NCBI GenBank assembly: GCA_025210775.1
Contig: JAOARB010000019.1
Span: 1 to 64,000, forward strand
DNA length: 64,000 bases
Reading direction: 5' to 3'
Source: Prolixibacteraceae bacterium
GTDB taxonomy: Bacteria > Bacteroidota > Bacteroidia > Bacteroidales > Prolixibacteraceae
The notes below the pieces were generated by a model. That model did not search any database. It was not told where the DNA came from and saw only the letters and a list, made by a program, of their open reading frames with translations. Shown here one piece after another: positions 46,612 to 56,644 of this stretch. Position 1 is the stretch's first letter; every line of letters starts with the position of its first letter. Both the position numbers and the translations under genes were made by a program.

Positions 46612-49554
46612 ATGAAAAATAGGATGTTTCAACGCCTGTTTCTTCTTTCAGCATTGGTGGTTTCTATGATGGCATGTACGCCAAAAGAGAAATATCAAAC
46701 AAAAGCAGAAACAGATGCTAATGGGTACAAGTATACAGAGGTAGCTAACGACCCAACTCACACTAGAATCTACGAACTAGAGAATGGTCTTAAAGTTTAC
46801 TTATCAGTAAATAAAGAGAAACCAAGAATTCAAACTTACATTCCTGTACGTGCAGGATCATCATATGATCCAAAAGAGACTACAGGTTTGGCTCACTACC
46901 TTGAACACATGATGTTTAAAGGAACTTCTAAAATCGGAACGGCAGATTGGGCAAAAGAAAAGCCTCTAATCCAAAAGATTTCTGATCTATACGAAGAGCA
47001 CAAAAACACAGATGATCCTCAAGAGAAAGCTGCGATCTATAAGAAGATTGATGAAGTATCTCAAGAAGCAGGAAAATATGCTATTGCGAATGAGTATGAT
47101 AAATTGATGAGTATGATTGGTGCATCAGGAACCAATGCTTATACATCAACAGACCGTACTGTTTATGTTAACAACATCCCATCTAACGAATTAGAAAGAT
47201 GGTTGCAAATTGAGAGTGAAAGATTTTCTGAACTTACACTTCGTCTATTCCACACAGAGATTGAGGCTGTATATGAAGAGTTCAATATGTCTCAAGATAG
47301 AGAGTCAACTCAAATTTGGAATAACCTATTCCGTATGATGTTCCCAGGTCACCCATATGGTACACAAACTACTATTGGAGAGGCTGCACATCTTAAGAAT
47401 CCTTCAATGGTGAATATCCATAAATATCATGACAAATATTACGTGCCTAACAATATGGCAATCTGTTTGGCAGGAGATCTTGATATGGAAAAAACCATTA
47501 AATTGATTGATCAATACTGGGGTAAACTTCCAAAGAAACCAGTGGCTCCAATCAAATATCCAGAGATTCCTGCACTTGCTAAAGTAGAAAAAGCTGAAGT
47601 GTATGGACCACAAATGGAAATGATTTATATGGGGTTCCGTTTTAATGGAGAAGCTTCAACAGATTATCCTAAAGTTATGCTTATTGATATGCTAATGAGC
47701 AATTCGGTAGCAGGACTAATCGATCTTGACATCAACCAGCAACAAAAGATGATGCAAGCAGGTTGTTTCCCTCAATTTATGCAAGAGTATGGTTCACATG
47801 TATTCTATGGTATTCCTAAACCAGGACAAACACTAGAACAAGCAGAAACATTGATCAACGAAGAGATCAATAAAATTAAAAATGGGGAATTCGATGAATG
47901 GTTAATTCAAGCGGTTATAAACAACTTGAAAAAAGACGAAATTGCTGCAAGAGCGAAAGGTGCAACAGCAGATCGTTTTGTAGACTCTTTTATTTCACAA
48001 CGCCCTTGGGACAAATGTGTTGATCTTTATGATGAGATGAGTAAAATCTCTAAAAAAGAGATCATGAAATTTGCGAAAGAAAACTATAAGAACTACGCTA
48101 TTGTTTACAAACGCAAAGGTGAACTTAAAAACATTACTAAGGTAGAAAAACCTGCTATCACATCTATCCCTATTAACAGAACAGTTCAATCTGACTTTGT
48201 TAATATGATTGCTAGTGAGAAAGCACCTCGTTTGACTCCTAAGTTTATCGACTACAAAAATGCGATTCACAAAGCGAAAATCAACGATAATGTAACTTTC
48301 TACTCAGCGAAAAATACAGAGAACTCTCTTTTCAATTTGACTTATAGATTTGAAATTGGAGAGCACAGTGATCCTAAGATTGAGTTTGCTGCCCAGCTTA
48401 TTGATTACCTAGGAACAGATAAAGCATCTGCCGAAGAGATCAAAAAGAATCTTTATAAAGAAGGTATCGACTTTAACGCAAGAACTTCTGATAAATATTT
48501 TGACATTACCATCAGTGGACTAAGTGAAAACATGTCTAAAGGTGAAGATATCATGGAGAATTTCTTGGCTAATGTTGCACCAAACCAACAAGCACTTGAA
48601 AGTCTGGTAAAAGATATCATCAAAGTACGTCATGAAAATAAAAATGACAAGAATGTAATCTTTAGAAGCAATCTTCTTCAATATGCCCTTCACGGTAAAA
48701 ATAATCCTGTAACAGATATTATTTCAGAGAAAGATCTTAAAGCATTGACAGCAGAAGAGCTGGTTGCATATATTAAGAATCTAACTTCGTATCCTCACAA
48801 GATCATCTATTATGGACCAAGAGAGGGAACAGAGATTGTAGAGAATTTGAAGAAACATCACCAATGGGCTGATAATTATCTTCCTAAACCACAAGTGAAA
48901 GAGTATCCATATTCAGAGACCAAAGAAAACAAAGTTTACTTTGTTCACTATGACATGGTGCAGGCATTCATTCGTATGATCAGCAACAAAGGAGATATTC
49001 CAGTTACAGATTTCCCTAAAGTAGCACTATTTAATGAGTACTATGGTGGAGGAATGGGATCGATCGTTTTCCAAGAAATCAGAGAATCGAGAGCTTTGGC
49101 TTATTCAGCATGGTCTTATTTAGCTAAACCATACAAAAAGAATATGCCATCACTTCTATATGCAAACCTTTCAACTCAAGCAGATAAATTTGATGATGCT
49201 TTGGTAGCAATGGATGAAATCCTTACGGATATGCCTTCATCTAAAATATCATTTAACTCGGCTAAAGAAGCAATGCTTCGTAAAATTGAGTCAGAAAGAA
49301 TCACTGGTAACCAACTTCTTTTCACATACCTAAAAAATGAAGAGATGGGTTATACTCATGATCTACGTAAAGATGTTTACGATTATGTAAAAACAGCAAC
49401 ACTAGAAGATGTTAAAACATTCTTCAATGAAAAAGTGAAATCTGATTATTACACTATCATTGTTGAAGGAGATCGTAATAAACTAACTCCAAAACGTCTT
49501 TCTAAATATGGTAAAGTAGAAGAGCTATCTCTAGAAGAGATCTTTAACTACTAA
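46612..49554 (+). CDS. M16 family zinc metallopeptidase, lipoprotein
   Basis: It has 980 residues. A lipoprotein signal ends in MMACTP, with Cys22 as anchor. The inverted zinc motif HYLEH (His95, Glu98, His99) is in the first of two M16 halves, with the distal Glu likely in AVYEEFNMSQ. The second half (about 530-970) keeps the fold, with EYYGGGMGSIVFQEIRESRALAYS and no zinc motif. This is the pitrilysin/PqqL-type single-chain layout, probably degrading peptides in the periplasm. It is monocistronic with a strong terminator. Confidence 0.93.
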   Translation: MKNRMFQRLFLLSALVVSMMACTPKEKYQTKAETDANGYKYTEVANDPTHTRIYELENGLKVYLSVNKEKPRIQTYIPVRAGSSYDPKETTGLAHYLEHMMFKGTSKIGTADWAKEKPLIQKISDLYEEHKNTDDPQEKAAIYKKIDEVSQEAGKYAIANEYDKLMSMIGASGTNAYTSTDRTVYVNNIPSNELERWLQIESERFSELTLRLFHTEIEAVYEEFNMSQDRESTQIWNNLFRMMFPGHPYGTQTTIGEAAHLKNPSMVNIHKYHDKYYVPNNMAICLAGDLDMEKTIKLIDQYWGKLPKKPVAPIKYPEIPALAKVEKAEVYGPQMEMIYMGFRFNGEASTDYPKVMLIDMLMSNSVAGLIDLDINQQQKMMQAGCFPQFMQEYGSHVFYGIPKPGQTLEQAETLINEEINKIKNGEFDEWLIQAVINNLKKDEIAARAKGATADRFVDSFISQRPWDKCVDLYDEMSKISKKEIMKFAKENYKNYAIVYKRKGELKNITKVEKPAITSIPINRTVQSDFVNMIASEKAPRLTPKFIDYKNAIHKAKINDNVTFYSAKNTENSLFNLTYRFEIGEHSDPKIEFAAQLIDYLGTDKASAEEIKKNLYKEGIDFNARTSDKYFDITISGLSENMSKGEDIMENFLANVAPNQQALESLVKDIIKVRHENKNDKNVIFRSNLLQYALHGKNNPVTDIISEKDLKALTAEELVAYIKNLTSYPHKIIYYGPREGTEIVENLKKHHQWADNYLPKPQVKEYPYSETKENKVYFVHYDMVQAFIRMISNKGDIPVTDFPKVALFNEYYGGGMGSIVFQEIRESRALAYSAWSYLAKPYKKNMPSLLYANLSTQADKFDDALVAMDEILTDMPSSKISFNSAKEAMLRKIESERITGNQLLFTYLKNEEMGYTHDLRKDVYDYVKTATLEDVKTFFNEKVKSDYYTIIVEGDRNKLTPKRLSKYGKVEELSLEEIFNY

Positions 49555-49575
49555 CAATATATTTAGTCACAATAA

Positions 49576-49612
49576 AGAAAGAGGATGTCTTTGATTAGGC
49601 ATCCTCTTTTTG
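49576..49612 (+). terminator. Intrinsic terminator
   Basis: AAAGAGGATG pairs with CATCCTCTTT around a 12-nt loop, then TTGT. Confidence 0.85.
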
Positions 49613-49796
49613 TATATACTATAGTCAATAGCTGTTTCATAGAGCTAGACTTCAAATTAAAACCCACTTAATGACTTAAATTAAGATCATACAAACAATT
49701 AAAAATGTGATTGCAATAATATACACACATTCATTAAATAAACACTGTAGAAAGTCCCTATCAGCAAAAATCAAGACAAAACCACTTTGCGATTCT

Positions 49797-50477
49797 TTAA
49801 TTTCCAAAACGATATACTAGACCAAAACTAAAATCACCTTGTACAAGAAATTGTGAGGAACTTACACCAACAGAAGAATAACTACCAGAGCCATTAAACC
49901 CTATCATTAAGCCTGCTCCATCAAAATACATAGGTAATAAAAGACGACCTTGTAAACGGATTCCCAAATTATCACTGATATAATATTTGATTCCTCCACC
50001 AAGAGTCATCGAAAAGGTCATGGTATCGTCTACATTATCTGATTTAGAATTAAAAAGGGTTGCTCCTGCACTGATTAAACCATAAGGGCGCAAATTTCCT
50101 TTTTGGGTATAACGAAGATATCCCAACTGAAAATAGTCGACACTTAAATTAAAACTACCACTTCGCAAATCACTAGTAGATCTAAAATTGGCACGACTAT
50201 CCATTCTAGTATATGCAAACTCCACATCTCCATACTCATCTAATGGCATGCTTATCGCACCACCATACATCATATCGTCGTTAATATCTAATCGACCTTG
50301 TATGAACTTGATCTTTCCTCCAAGTTGAAAACCAATTAATGGCGTTATTTCAAAAGAAGGACTACTTTTTTCTGAAGATTTGTAATGATCAACATAAGTG
50401 GGTTCTGTATATATCTGTGCTGTCACAGTCATAAACATTAGAAACAAGAGGCATAAGGTTAGCAAAGTTTTTCGCAT
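49797..50477 (-). CDS. Small outer-membrane beta-barrel protein
   Basis: It has 226 residues. A signal peptide ends at VTAQ. Barrel-like strands include GDVEFAYTRMDSRANF, SVDYFQLGYLRYTQKG and GGGIKYYISDNLGIRLQGRL. The terminal strand GDFSFGLVYRFGN has Phe near the end. No ligand is evident. It follows the Spy-like gene on the same strand by 63 bp, so the two are probably co-transcribed and both envelope proteins. Confidence 0.8.
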   Translation of the reverse strand: MRKTLLTLCLLFLMFMTVTAQIYTEPTYVDHYKSSEKSSPSFEITPLIGFQLGGKIKFIQGRLDINDDMMYGGAISMPLDEYGDVEFAYTRMDSRANFRSTSDLRSGSFNLSVDYFQLGYLRYTQKGNLRPYGLISAGATLFNSKSDNVDDTMTFSMTLGGGIKYYISDNLGIRLQGRLLLPMYFDGAGLMIGFNGSGSYSSVGVSSSQFLVQGDFSFGLVYRFGN

Positions 50478-50540
50478 ACTATTTTGGTTTTATCAACCTT
50501 CGAAAGGCTGAATTTTAAGGATAGGACATTCATGTAAAAT

Positions 50541-51014
50541 CTAACGATACTGCATTAAAGGTAAATTCTCCGATACCTTTAATTCTATTAAAAGATCTAT
50601 TTGACGTTCAATCTGCATAAATCGGAAACCAAATATAGGAGACATCTTCTTCGATAAAATATTAAAATATTTTTGCCTTAACTTAATTGCTTTCCTACTT
50701 AACTGAAATTGTTTGTTTGCAATTTCTTTTGCTTCCTCTGCTTTCAATACAAGATGTTCTGAAGAATATTTCTGAAGTAATCCTATTCTCTCATCCATAA
50801 TAGTAGTTTTAGCATTCTGGTATTCATTATAGATAGGCCAAAACACAGCAGCTTCTTCCGAAATTAGATTCATATTTTCTTTAACTAACTCCTTCTTTCC
50901 TTTGTGTAATTCACTTTTGATAATCTCTAATTCCCCTTGTGTAATCTGTGCTTTCAAAGCAAAAGATGTAAAGAATAGACATAAAATTGAGAATAATGTC
51001 ATTTTATTAACCAT
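50541..51014 (-). CDS. Periplasmic Spy-like helical protein, paralogue of 976-1458
   Basis: It has 157 residues. A signal peptide ends at ALKAQ. The mature part is helical and charged, with SEEAAVFWPIYNEYQNAKTT, the counterpart of ESQMFWPLYNEM in the protein at 976-1458. RQKYFNILSKKMSPIFGFRFMQIERQID near the end parallels the same protein. No sigma gene lies next to it here. A role in envelope homeostasis is inferred from the family. Met5 (51002) is an alternative start. Confidence 0.75.
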   Translation of the reverse strand: MVNKMTLFSILCLFFTSFALKAQITQGELEIIKSELHKGKKELVKENMNLISEEAAVFWPIYNEYQNAKTTIMDERIGLLQKYSSEHLVLKAEEAKEIANKQFQLSRKAIKLRQKYFNILSKKMSPIFGFRFMQIERQIDLLIELKVSENLPLMQYR

Positions 51015-51252
51015 AATGTTTTATTTTTTATTTCTTTGTAAACAAATAGTGATACATGATGGTTCATTTCATATTTTGTGCCATCAATTTATAATTAATC
51101 ATAATAATTGAGTCAAAACTCAAATAAGGGGGATATTTCTTTTTCATAATATAATTTTTAAGTACATTTATCTGTAGGTATATCTCCGTTTGTTGTTATG
51201 AATCTTGGAAAAGCTTTAGTATATGAAAAGTCATTTTAACCAAAAAACGAAA

Positions 51253-53490
51253 ATGAAATCATTCTTTCATTTTTTAATATTTTTAGTTCTAGTACCGATA
51301 CTGGGAGTAGAAGCACAAAACGTGTCTATTAGTGATGTTAAAAACGCACCAACAGATCCAACTGCGGTATTAGACATCTATTCAGATAGTAAAGGTGTTT
51401 TGGTTCCTAGAGTTGCATTACAAGGTCCAGACAATCCGATCACAGGCGTAAAGCCCAATGGACTACTTGTATATAATACTGTTGCAAATGCAACATACAA
51501 AGTAGAAGGATTCTATTTTTGGAAAGGTACGGATTGGATGCCATTAGGTCAAGATATATATGAGATTGACACAAGAGCCCACTACATTATTGCAGCAACA
51601 AGTGCAAGCAATGCAGACTACCTTTTAGATCAAGTTTGTGTAGGACTTCAAACCAAATTAGACGAAATATCTTCAACGGCAGGAACACCAGCACAAATCC
51701 AAGAATCAATAAATGCCACAAGAAGAGGTGCAGGGCTAGACATTGCAAATGGAAGATATATTGTTAAAACAGATGCTAATTTCATATCATCAGCAACTTC
51801 TATTCATGATGCCACAATAAGACTTGACAATACTTTAAAAGCTATTGATTCTAGATCTGCTTCAAACTCAATGGCTGTTGGGAGAAACTCTGATAATATT
51901 GACAAAATTAACACTAAATTGGCTACTATTGGTGGAGGATCAACAGGAACACAAGCAGAACTTGATCGTACACAAAACTCTTTAGGATTGGATGCTGATG
52001 GAAGTTTTAGACCCATCACTTCTTCGAACTATGTAGGTACTGCAACCAGAATGCAAGATGAAATATATTTATTAGACAAAGCTCTATTTAACACCAATAC
52101 CAAGGTTGCAGCCAACACAACAACCCTAACGACTATTAATAACGATAATACTGCTATTAATGTAAAAATCGGAGAACATGATGTTGCATTAAATGAATTA
52201 AAGACTCGTGTAGACAATACCACTAAAGGTGCTGGGCTATCAGCAGATGGAACTTATACAAGACACACAAGTACCAACTATATTAATGCAGCAACATCTC
52301 TTAAAGATGCAGATGAAGTATTAGATCAGAAGATCGCAGAGAACGAAACAAAAATAACCAACATTATTACGAAGAATAACAATCTTCAAACAGAGTTAGA
52401 TGCAACTCAAGCAGGAAGTGGATTACAAGATGATGGTACTTATGCTCCGATTGCAAGAGCTACCTATATCAACACCGCTTCTTCTTTGCAAAACGAGAGC
52501 TATATCTTAGATCAAAAAGTTAAAGAGGTAAAACTTCAAATTGGAGATCATACAAATAGAATTGATGCTTTACAAAATCGTGCAACGGCATTAGAAACAA
52601 CGGTTGGTCAACATGAAACAAAGATCACTGACCTTGAAACAAAAACCAATACATTAGAGACAGAGCAAAATAAGATTAAAGCAAAAACAGACAATATAAT
52701 TACTGGAGCGGGACTTAATGCAGACGGTAGTTATAGTGCTGATGCTACTTCAAACTATACTAATACAGCAACTAGTCTTGCTGATGCAGATAAGAAGTTG
52801 GATGCAGCTATTAAAAACCTAGACGATAGCTATACCACTAAGTTTGGTAGAGAGGGTGTCGTAGAAGCTAAAAAAGCAATTGTAGCAGATGCAAACAAAG
52901 ATGTAAAAGGTTACAATAAAATTGTTGTTGGTTCAGATGCAGAGGAAACTCCCTCTGCAGCAATGGAAGTAAATAGTACCAATAGAGGTTTCTTATTTCC
53001 AAGAATGACTTCCGATCAGATTTTAGCTATTGCAGCTCCTGCTGAAGGTTTAGTAGTATACAACCTAACGCAACATCTTCCTGTATACTACAACGGTTCT
53101 CGTTGGATGACTTATACAGGTAGATTTATGGATCTTAAGGTAGGTGATCGTATTTGGGGAGGACTTGTTTTCTCTGTTAATGAAGTAACAAGAGAGGTAC
53201 TTATCGTTTCAGAGGAAGCAGATGGTAGTGGAACCTATGCACAATCTGCAATAAATGCATCAAATAGATTTAATGGGTATAACGACTGGAGACTTCCTAC
53301 AGGTGCAGAGATGCAAGATCTTTACGCAAATCTAAAGACCAGCGGAATGGCTTTTAATCCTGAATATTGGGTCGAGTCTGCACCAGGAGCCATTAACGCA
53401 GACTATTTTGATAAGGGAACAGAAACAGTTATTAGTAAAAACGCTGGTGCGCTTAGTTTCTTCAAGAAAGTTAGAAAACAGAAATATTAA
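51253..53490 (+). CDS. Exported repeat protein with Lcl-like C-terminal domain, putative surface fibre
   Basis: It has 745 residues with a signal peptide ending at GVEAQ (start at Met 51253; numbers below count from an in-frame Met at 51223). The middle holds about six diverged units with the core GAGLxADGxYxxxxxxNYIxxATSLxDADxxLD, near residues 118, 169, 254, 336, 398 and 494. They are separated by heptad-like coiled-coil stretches, a fibre-like plan. A short motif (TAVLDIYSDSKGVLVPRV near 47) recurs near 580 as AAMEVNSTNRGFLFPRM. The end (about 640-755) has YNDWRLPTGAEMQDL, as in DUF1566/Lcl domains. It is likely secreted or surface-bound with the next gene. Adhesion is a guess. Confidence 0.75.
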   Translation: MKSFFHFLIFLVLVPILGVEAQNVSISDVKNAPTDPTAVLDIYSDSKGVLVPRVALQGPDNPITGVKPNGLLVYNTVANATYKVEGFYFWKGTDWMPLGQDIYEIDTRAHYIIAATSASNADYLLDQVCVGLQTKLDEISSTAGTPAQIQESINATRRGAGLDIANGRYIVKTDANFISSATSIHDATIRLDNTLKAIDSRSASNSMAVGRNSDNIDKINTKLATIGGGSTGTQAELDRTQNSLGLDADGSFRPITSSNYVGTATRMQDEIYLLDKALFNTNTKVAANTTTLTTINNDNTAINVKIGEHDVALNELKTRVDNTTKGAGLSADGTYTRHTSTNYINAATSLKDADEVLDQKIAENETKITNIITKNNNLQTELDATQAGSGLQDDGTYAPIARATYINTASSLQNESYILDQKVKEVKLQIGDHTNRIDALQNRATALETTVGQHETKITDLETKTNTLETEQNKIKAKTDNIITGAGLNADGSYSADATSNYTNTATSLADADKKLDAAIKNLDDSYTTKFGREGVVEAKKAIVADANKDVKGYNKIVVGSDAEETPSAAMEVNSTNRGFLFPRMTSDQILAIAAPAEGLVVYNLTQHLPVYYNGSRWMTYTGRFMDLKVGDRIWGGLVFSVNEVTREVLIVSEEADGSGTYAQSAINASNRFNGYNDWRLPTGAEMQDLYANLKTSGMAFNPEYWVESAPGAINADYFDKGTETVISKNAGALSFFKKVRKQKY

Positions 53491-53542
53491 ACGATAAGAT
53501 TAGTTTTTGTTTAGTTGTGTTTTTAATGAGAAAATTGATACC

Positions 53543-54751
53543 ATGAATAGATTTATATACATATGCATTTTAGTTATTTTTAGTGTTTCTATTACCAAGG
53601 CACAGAAATCATATGTTGGAGTAAATGGAGCAACAATCAAAGTCACTTCTGATGCAAACATTACTATCCATGGTGATTTTAATAGTAAAGATGAGAGCAG
53701 AAGAAATAAATCCTATATCAAGATGGATGGTAATTTTACCATCTCTGGGGATATAACCAATGACTCATTTAATCTATTTGACGAATACTCATCAGGACTT
53801 TTCCATTTTATTGGTAATGAAGAACAATATATCACAGGAGATAATGCTATTTATCTTCCAAAGATAAATGTTGATAAAGTAGCAACTGATGCAACAGAAA
53901 AGCCTCGATTGTTTATTGAATCTCCTGTAGTAGTAACACAAGAAGTGAAACTATCCTCAGGAATCGTAGATATTGGAGAAGACGATCTTTCTATTGGAAG
54001 TAAATGTAATGTAATTCGATCGACCGATGGATCGGGATGTTTTTTTGACACCAATAAAGATGGAGCTTTGGTAAAGAGCTTAGAATTTGGAACAGATCCA
54101 TCTACAACAATCAATATGCCTATTGGTGCAAACGGACAATACTCACCAGTAGCCATTCGTTTTGAAGATCTAATGCCGTTAAACGACAATGCTAAGATTC
54201 GTTTTAAAGCCAAAGGGGAACGTCAACCAGATATGCCTACAGATGGAAACTTCTTAAATCGTTATTGGATAGTAGAAAACTCAGACATTTCTGAAGAGAC
54301 AAAATATAACCTTACCTTCTATTACAATCAAGCTGATGTAAGCAATGAAGAGGTTGAAAACACTTTCGAAGGAATTGAGATGAAGGAAAAAGAGGGCTTC
54401 TTGATGCCATTTAATACACTTGAGAAAGTAGATGCTGAAAATAATCGTTTCTATGTAAACGCAACAGGGCAGATGAAAGTATTTACTGCTGGGGATATGC
54501 GAAGCGCTACCTTCTCTGATGTAATTGTTTTTCCGAATCCAAGTGATGGTCACTTCTCAATCAAGATTGACAACCCCAATGATAAATATATGAAGTATGA
54601 ATTCTATAATATCTTTGGACAAGTTATCTTATCAGGAACGACAGAAAGGGGGGTATTTAAATACAACTTTTCTAAATTCCCTAAAGGAGTATACTTCTAT
54701 AAAATTTACTTTAGTAAGAAAACGATTAGTCGTAAAATTACAATCAAGTAA
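53543..54751 (+). CDS. Type IX-secreted surface protein
   Basis: About 402 residues. A signal peptide ends at SITKAQ. The body is rich in beta strands (for example VTSDANITIHGDFNS and KMDGNFTISGDITN). The last 80 residues are a type A sorting domain of the type IX secretion system: VIVFPNPSDGHFSIKI, then YNIFGQVILSG, and FPKGVYFYKI with KTISRKITIK at the end. It is therefore exported across the outer membrane and attached or released. It follows the repeat protein by 52 bp and likely works with it. I start at Met 53543, where the signal peptide begins. Confidence 0.85.
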   Translation: MNRFIYICILVIFSVSITKAQKSYVGVNGATIKVTSDANITIHGDFNSKDESRRNKSYIKMDGNFTISGDITNDSFNLFDEYSSGLFHFIGNEEQYITGDNAIYLPKINVDKVATDATEKPRLFIESPVVVTQEVKLSSGIVDIGEDDLSIGSKCNVIRSTDGSGCFFDTNKDGALVKSLEFGTDPSTTINMPIGANGQYSPVAIRFEDLMPLNDNAKIRFKAKGERQPDMPTDGNFLNRYWIVENSDISEETKYNLTFYYNQADVSNEEVENTFEGIEMKEKEGFLMPFNTLEKVDAENNRFYVNATGQMKVFTAGDMRSATFSDVIVFPNPSDGHFSIKIDNPNDKYMKYEFYNIFGQVILSGTTERGVFKYNFSKFPKGVYFYKIYFSKKTISRKITIK

Positions 54752-54801
54752 TTACATTTAGGCAATAATACCTATCTTTACACGTCACCAAACAATAGTA
54801 T

Positions 54802-56013
54802 ATGAAACGTGTAGAGATAGGTATTTTTGGCAGAATGAATGCAGGGAAAAGTACCCTGATGAACCTTCTTACTCAGCAAGAGACCTCTATTGTGGACCCG
54901 ACACCAGGGACTACCGCAGATCATAAAATCACTCTTTTTGAACTACATGGTATCGGTCCATGTAAAATATTTGATACTCCTGGAATTGATGAAATATCCA
55001 CTCTTGGGGAGAAAAAGAAAAAGAAAGTCATACAAACCCTCAAAGAGTGTGATCTGGTTATTCTGACCATTCCTTCTTATACAGACAATTTAGATGCTGA
55101 GAAAGAACTTATCTCACTGGCAAAGCAATATAAGAAAGCCACTGTAATCATCAATAACCTCTTCTCAAACAAAGTAATCGAGAAAGACCTTCAAGAACTT
55201 AATACAGAAAATGTTATTCAATATAATCTAACAGATAAAAGCACTAGAGAGAAGCTTCTGACGTTTATACAAAAACATATTCCACAAAAAAAAGAACAAC
55301 CTCTTCTACCCTTTGTGCGTCCTCATCATAGTTATTTGTTAATTATTCCGATGGATGAAGAAACTCCAGAGAAACGTCTTCTACGACCACAAAGTATGGC
55401 AATAGAAGAGATTACTCGAAATTGGGCTTATGCAACGACTTATCGTTTAGATTTAGCAAAAGCACGAAAAGGCGATATCGAAGAGATGAGACGCTTCCAA
55501 TACTTTGTTCGACAAATTCCTTTTCTAGATGTAGTTATAACTGACTCACAAGCCATGGATATAGTCTCAAAATGGTTGGATCCAAATATTCGACTTACGA
55601 CTTTCTCCATTATGATGATACATCATGCTACACAAAAACTGTCTCTTTTCCATGACGGAGTCAAGAAAATAAAAGAAATACCAGAAGATGGAAAAATTCT
55701 TATTTGTGAGGCTTGTAATCATTCTAGGATACAAGAAGATATTGGAACAGTGCAAATTCCCAAAATTATCAAGAGACTTAAAACATCCATTCAAATAGAA
55801 CATAGCTTTGGGAGAGAATTTGAGGATAAAGATTTAGCACAATATCATCTTATCATACATTGTGGTGGATGTATGATCTCTGCACAGAAACTGAATGCTC
55901 GAATTAATGAATTAGAGGATTATGAGATTCCTATTACAAACTACGGCATCTTCCTCTCATGGGTACAAGGCGAAGAGGTATTAGAAAGGGTACTTCAACC
56001 ATGGAAAGAATAA
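54802..56013 (+). CDS. hydF: [FeFe]-hydrogenase maturation GTPase
   Basis: It has 403 residues. The GTPase domain has G1 GRMNAGKST (Lys16), G2 TPGTT, G3 DTPGID and a NN-type G4. The dimerisation domain follows, then the cluster domain with CNH (Cys305, His307) and HCGGC (His353, Cys354, Cys357), which fits the CxH...HCxxC iron-sulfur ligand pattern. HydF carries the diiron subcluster to apo-hydrogenase. HydE, HydG and the hydrogenase itself are not in the window, so they should be elsewhere in the genome. Confidence 0.95.
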   Translation: MKRVEIGIFGRMNAGKSTLMNLLTQQETSIVDPTPGTTADHKITLFELHGIGPCKIFDTPGIDEISTLGEKKKKKVIQTLKECDLVILTIPSYTDNLDAEKELISLAKQYKKATVIINNLFSNKVIEKDLQELNTENVIQYNLTDKSTREKLLTFIQKHIPQKKEQPLLPFVRPHHSYLLIIPMDEETPEKRLLRPQSMAIEEITRNWAYATTYRLDLAKARKGDIEEMRRFQYFVRQIPFLDVVITDSQAMDIVSKWLDPNIRLTTFSIMMIHHATQKLSLFHDGVKKIKEIPEDGKILICEACNHSRIQEDIGTVQIPKIIKRLKTSIQIEHSFGREFEDKDLAQYHLIIHCGGCMISAQKLNARINELEDYEIPITNYGIFLSWVQGEEVLERVLQPWKE

Positions 56014-56158
56014 GTGTCTAATTTAAGGGCTTATCGCCTCTATTAGAATCTATGCATCAAAAACCAATGGTACAATATGAATAATAAAAGTTCTTATGCA
56101 TAAAAAGAGAGGATAAAACTTATGATTTTATAACACAATCGAAAAGAAGAAGACATAA

Positions 56159-56206
56159 AAAAGACACAGTAATGTAAAAACCAATCATCTACTTTCTGTG
56201 TCTTTT
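56159..56206 (+). terminator. Probable terminator after hydF
   Basis: AAAAGACACAG (56159-56169) pairs perfectly with CTGTGTCTTTT (56196-56206) across a 26-nt loop. T-rich sequence follows. It lies 146 bp past the stop. Confidence 0.65.
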
Positions 56207-56644
56207 CACTCTTTTATTAATAAAAAGAGCGAGATCCATGAAATAATTCATTGGACACTCATACTATAAACCTGCAGAGAACCACTCAAATTTAACAGTT
56301 GTCCATGAACAAAAACACAACTATAAAACTCTGCATATCCTTCCCCCAAAGGATGGTCAACATATGAGACAATTGCTACCTAGATTCCTCCGAATAAGTT
56401 TCACTTTATATGATCTCAGCTCTCAATGTCACACTACTAATATCTGAAAAATCAGAATTCCCCCAAGAATGTAATAATGCGACGACAGTAAATTATCTAT
56501 TTAAAAGACAACATCAACAATTGCTTACTATCGATGTATGTTTGATACAAAGTTAACATTGAGATGATATTAATCAAATATTATGGTAAATTATTGAATA
56601 CTATAAATTATTTTTAACATTTAATCTTTATAACAACATAAAAA
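56207..56644. other. Gene-free stretch
   Basis: No gene, repeat copy or consensus promoter is visible. A small near-palindrome TCCATGAA/TTCATTGGA lies near 56235-56257. Confidence 0.35.

Noticed and set aside
56270..56330. Possible degenerate copy of the CCATGG element near GTTGTCCATGAAC
   Set aside because: Only one short match, no 11-bp period and no conserved flanks.
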